Shown in pieces: positions 61,704 to 64,000 of a stretch of 64,000 nucleotides of DNA (within the stretch, counting starts at the first letter, position 1; each line of letters opens with the position of its first letter). The DNA comes from 13-2-20CM-66-19 sp963824395 (GTDB lineage: Bacteria; Pseudomonadota; Gammaproteobacteria; Steroidobacterales; Steroidobacteraceae). The notes under the pieces were generated by a model that saw only the letters and a list, made by a program, of their open reading frames with translations, was not told where the DNA came from and made no database searches. The stretch covers positions 372,001-436,000 of the forward strand of contig CAWGPF010000001.1 of NCBI GenBank assembly GCA_963824395.1, in the 5' to 3' direction. Both the position numbers and the translations under genes were made by a program.

Positions 61704-63281
61704 TCAGGAGTCGAGGAGCGCCTTCAACAGGTCGATCAGCTCTTCAGCCTTGATCGGTTTGCTGGCAATGCGCACATTCGGATCGATCCTGAGTTCGTGT
61801 ACGGCGGACGACGTGTCACCCGTGATGAGAACTGCTCTAAGTGCAGGGCCGACTCTTTCGCGCAACGCCGCGATTACCTGCATTCCCGTCTCGGAATGTG
61901 GAAGATGGTAATCCGTCAGCAGCAGATCGAGCTTGGGCATTGCGCTTGCCTGCTCGATCGCCTCCGCGAGCGTGGCAGCAGCGGTCACCACATAGCCCTC
62001 GCTCTTCAGGAGCAGCCGCGTGGCATTGCGAACGCTCGCATCATCCTCGACCAGGAGCACGTGAATCTTGCCTTCCCGCACATCGGGGGCGGGTCTGGGT
62101 CTCGTGACGACCTCCGGGGCCACCCCCCGCCCCGCGGGCAGGGTAAGAGTAAAGGTTGAGCCCTTGCCGGGTTCCGAGGTCACTTTTAAGTCAGCGCCCA
62201 GGAGACGCACCAGTCGCTGCACGATACTCAGGCCCAGACCATAGCCGTCGCGCGAACTGTTCGTGGGAACACCGACCTGATAGAACTCGTCGTAGATCAG
62301 ATGCAGCTGATCGTGCGCGATGCCGACCCCGGTGTCGTGTACTTCGATGCGCACGGTGTCAGGGTCCGGATGAGAACTGCGCAGCGACACCCACCCTACG
62401 GGCGTGTATTTGATCGCATTAGACAGCAGGTTCTTCAGGATCTGCTCGACGAGCGTGCGATCGCTGTGCGCACATTCCTCACACTGAACCACCCGCAGCG
62501 TCAGTCCCTTACTGGATGCAAATCCGGAGAACTCCTGCCGCATTTCTTCAAAGAGTGCGCTCACGGCAAAATCGGCCGGATCGGGCTTAACCGCGCCGGA
62601 TTCGAGCTTGCTGATGTCGAGGAGCGTGTTCAGGAGCCGCGACATGGCACCGATAGCCTGCTCCTGCTGAGCCACGGCCTGAGCGACATCCGGATCAACG
62701 ACTGCGCGCCGCAGCGCGCCGTTCAGCAGAGACAAAGACTGCAATGGCTGGCGTAAGTCGTGGCTCGCCGTGGCTAGAAATCTGCTTTTTGCCTGGTTGG
62801 CGCGGTCCGCGCTCTCGCGCGCCGCATCTGCTGTGCGCCTTGAGGCATCCGCCGCCTCGCGCGCTCGGTCGGCGGTCTGTCGCGCCACGATAAGTTCCGC
62901 TTCGGTCCTCTTGCGATCGCTGACGTCCCGAATCGCCGCCGCCACGAGAAATTGGCCGTCGCCCTCAATGGGGCTCAGGCTGATTTCGACCGGGAACTCC
63001 GCCCCATCGCTGCGCTGTCCGAAGAGCTCCAGCCCGATGCCCATCGGGCGTACCCGCACGCTGTCTACATAGGTCTGCCGATGCCCCACGTGACGCTCGC
63101 GGAACCGCTTGGGCATAAGGAATTCGACTGGTTGTCCGACGATATCATCGTTGGAAAAGCCAAATATGGCGCTCACCTGGCGATTCGCGAACCGAATGAT
63201 CCCCGTCTCATCGATGATGATCATCGCGTCCGGAGCGGCATCGAGGGCACTGCGGGCCAGCTCGGAAGGTACAGATCGCAT
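61704..63281 (-). CDS. PAS-containing hybrid histidine kinase
   Basis: A 525-residue cytosolic sensor. PAS (about 10-125, IIRFANRQVSAIFGFSNDDIVGQ; no FixL-type heme His-Arg pair), then a regular signalling helix with alternating ARQTADRAREAADASRRTAD repeats (135-165), the DHp with His174 in TASHDLRQPLQSL, the ATPase with ILKNLLSNAIKYT, DTGVGI and GLGLSIV, and a C-terminal receiver (LLVEDDASVRNATRLLL; LLLTDYHLPHSETG). The RQP motif is that of HWE-neighbour/NodV-like hybrids. It converges on fixJ with a 16 bp gap. Confidence 0.93.
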   Translation of the reverse strand: MRSVPSELARSALDAAPDAMIIIDETGIIRFANRQVSAIFGFSNDDIVGQPVEFLMPKRFRERHVGHRQTYVDSVRVRPMGIGLELFGQRSDGAEFPVEISLSPIEGDGQFLVAAAIRDVSDRKRTEAELIVARQTADRAREAADASRRTADAARESADRANQAKSRFLATASHDLRQPLQSLSLLNGALRRAVVDPDVAQAVAQQEQAIGAMSRLLNTLLDISKLESGAVKPDPADFAVSALFEEMRQEFSGFASSKGLTLRVVQCEECAHSDRTLVEQILKNLLSNAIKYTPVGWVSLRSSHPDPDTVRIEVHDTGVGIAHDQLHLIYDEFYQVGVPTNSSRDGYGLGLSIVQRLVRLLGADLKVTSEPGKGSTFTLTLPAGRGVAPEVVTRPRPAPDVREGKIHVLLVEDDASVRNATRLLLKSEGYVVTAAATLAEAIEQASAMPKLDLLLTDYHLPHSETGMQVIAALRERVGPALRAVLITGDTSSAVHELRIDPNVRIASKPIKAEELIDLLKALLDS

Positions 63282-63487
63282 AAGGGAGGAACCAGTGGAG
63301 TCGCCCTATAGTGCCCGAAATCATGGGGTTCGGCAGTTCAATTGTAAGCGCGTGTCATTCGCGTCCGATCCCTTCCGGGAGGGTCGAAGTCCTTATTGCA
63401 AGCCGTATTTTTCCGACTGGTTGATCCGGGCGCACCCGTACAGACTTCGATGGACGTCGCTGGACGTACTCCAAAAGGGCACTCCCC

Positions 63488-63946
63488 ATGTACGAGCGTA
63501 TCCTCGTCCCGATCGATGGCGGTGCGACGGCGGCTCAGGGTCTCAAAGAGGCCGTAAAAATAGCTGCCTGCCATGGCTCTCGAATCCACTTGATTCACAT
63601 CATCGATGAATCTCCGGTCGTTGAGCCCTTTGGCGGCAACGGCGGAAGCGAATTCGTCATGGCGCAGCTGCGCGATATCGGAACGTCGCTTCTGGACTCC
63701 TGTGCCGAACAGGTTCGGGCTGCCGGCGTGCCGGTCGAGTGCCAGCTGATCGAGCAGATTGGCAACCTGGCATCCGGCCTGATCCTCCGGGCAGCTGCCG
63801 CATTTCGTGCCGACCTGATCGTGTGTGGCACCCATGGCCGCACGGGCATTAGGCGGGTCGTCATGGGAAGCACGGCCGAGGAGATCGTGCGTCGCAGTAC
63901 TTCACCGGTACTGCTCGTACCGCCTGGGGTCATTGGCGAGCGCTGA
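63488..63946 (+). CDS. universal stress protein
   Basis: A single-domain Usp of 152 residues. ERILVPIDGGATAAQGLKEAV is the N-terminal strand-helix, and DLIVCGTHGRTGIRRVVMGSTAEEIVRRSTSPVLLV carries the full ATP-binding loop G-x2-G-x9-G-S. It is divergent from the hybrid kinase, with 206 bp between. Like the tandem Usp at 58041 it probably belongs to the low-oxygen stress set. Confidence 0.93.
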   Translation: MYERILVPIDGGATAAQGLKEAVKIAACHGSRIHLIHIIDESPVVEPFGGNGGSEFVMAQLRDIGTSLLDSCAEQVRAAGVPVECQLIEQIGNLASGLILRAAAAFRADLIVCGTHGRTGIRRVVMGSTAEEIVRRSTSPVLLVPPGVIGER

Positions 63947-64000
63947 GAGCCGACTCGATCCGGCTGTCAGCTCGTGCCGCGTCGCACCAATATGCTACCG

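Overview
The window is a GC-rich chromosomal segment from a free-living proteobacterium. TonB-dependent receptors beside acyl-CoA chemistry, a PHB pathway, FixLJ, several c-type cytochromes and tandem universal stress proteins fit a soil or freshwater gammaproteobacterium of the Steroidobacteraceae/Nevskiales type, but a betaproteobacterium cannot be excluded from sequence alone. I see no rRNA, tRNA, CRISPR array, transposase or integrase. The left edge cuts through an acetyl-CoA synthetase gene.

Layout. 0-3.3 kb: acs-phaA-phaB, acetyl-CoA to (R)-3-hydroxybutyryl-CoA. 3.5-6.3 kb: a module of DUF1993, DsbA-like, YHS and DUF1223 genes. 6.4-8 kb: cytochrome b plus molybdopterin oxidoreductase. 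8.7-13.2 kb: esterase and TonB receptor, divergent from a fused double TetR regulator. 13.3-22.1 kb: an accessory zone with HicAB, a ParE toxin whose antitoxin is beheaded, a LysR/DoxX/NmrA cluster, two further decayed copies of the 3.5-6.3 kb module, and regulator remnants. 22.5-26.3 kb: a run of small exported proteins ending in a cysteine-rich eight-repeat protein. 26.4-34.9 kb: LysR, ClC channel, TetR, a large exported protein of unknown function, and a CPA1 antiporter. 35-41 kb: remnants, an AraC/SDR pair, a second CPA1 antiporter and a truncated ThuA-like gene. 41-46.5 kb: DUF924, TIR-TolB-TPR protein, HxlR regulator and partner, SDR. 46.6-53.6 kb: TonB receptor, acyl-CoA ligase, hydrolase and MFS operon under a divergent TetR. 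53.6-64 kb: GFA protein, VIT1-like transporter, diheme cytochrome, porin-cytochrome fusion, cytochrome c, stress proteins, FixL/FixJ pair and hybrid kinase.

Two structures run across the window. First, the DUF1993-DsbA-YHS-DUF1223 block occurs three times (A 3.87-6.29, B 15.27-15.85, C 20.37-22.1 kb); each copy carries different deletions. Second, a roughly 250-350 bp non-coding repeat with inverted TTACCCGC/GCGGGTAA arms appears near 8.1, 13.3, 35.2 and 40.25 kb, with a left-end fragment at 19.9 kb. It repeatedly lies beside broken genes (TetR, TOBE, ThuA-like, AraC). This is the best candidate for something undescribed: a repeat that may mediate the rearrangements producing this accessory zone.

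Functionally, the right part is coherent around respiration and redox sensing: FixL keeps the heme histidine and the distal arginine, and sits with stress proteins and cytochromes. The two TonB clusters look like substrate-induced uptake and activation units, each with its own divergent TetR repressor.
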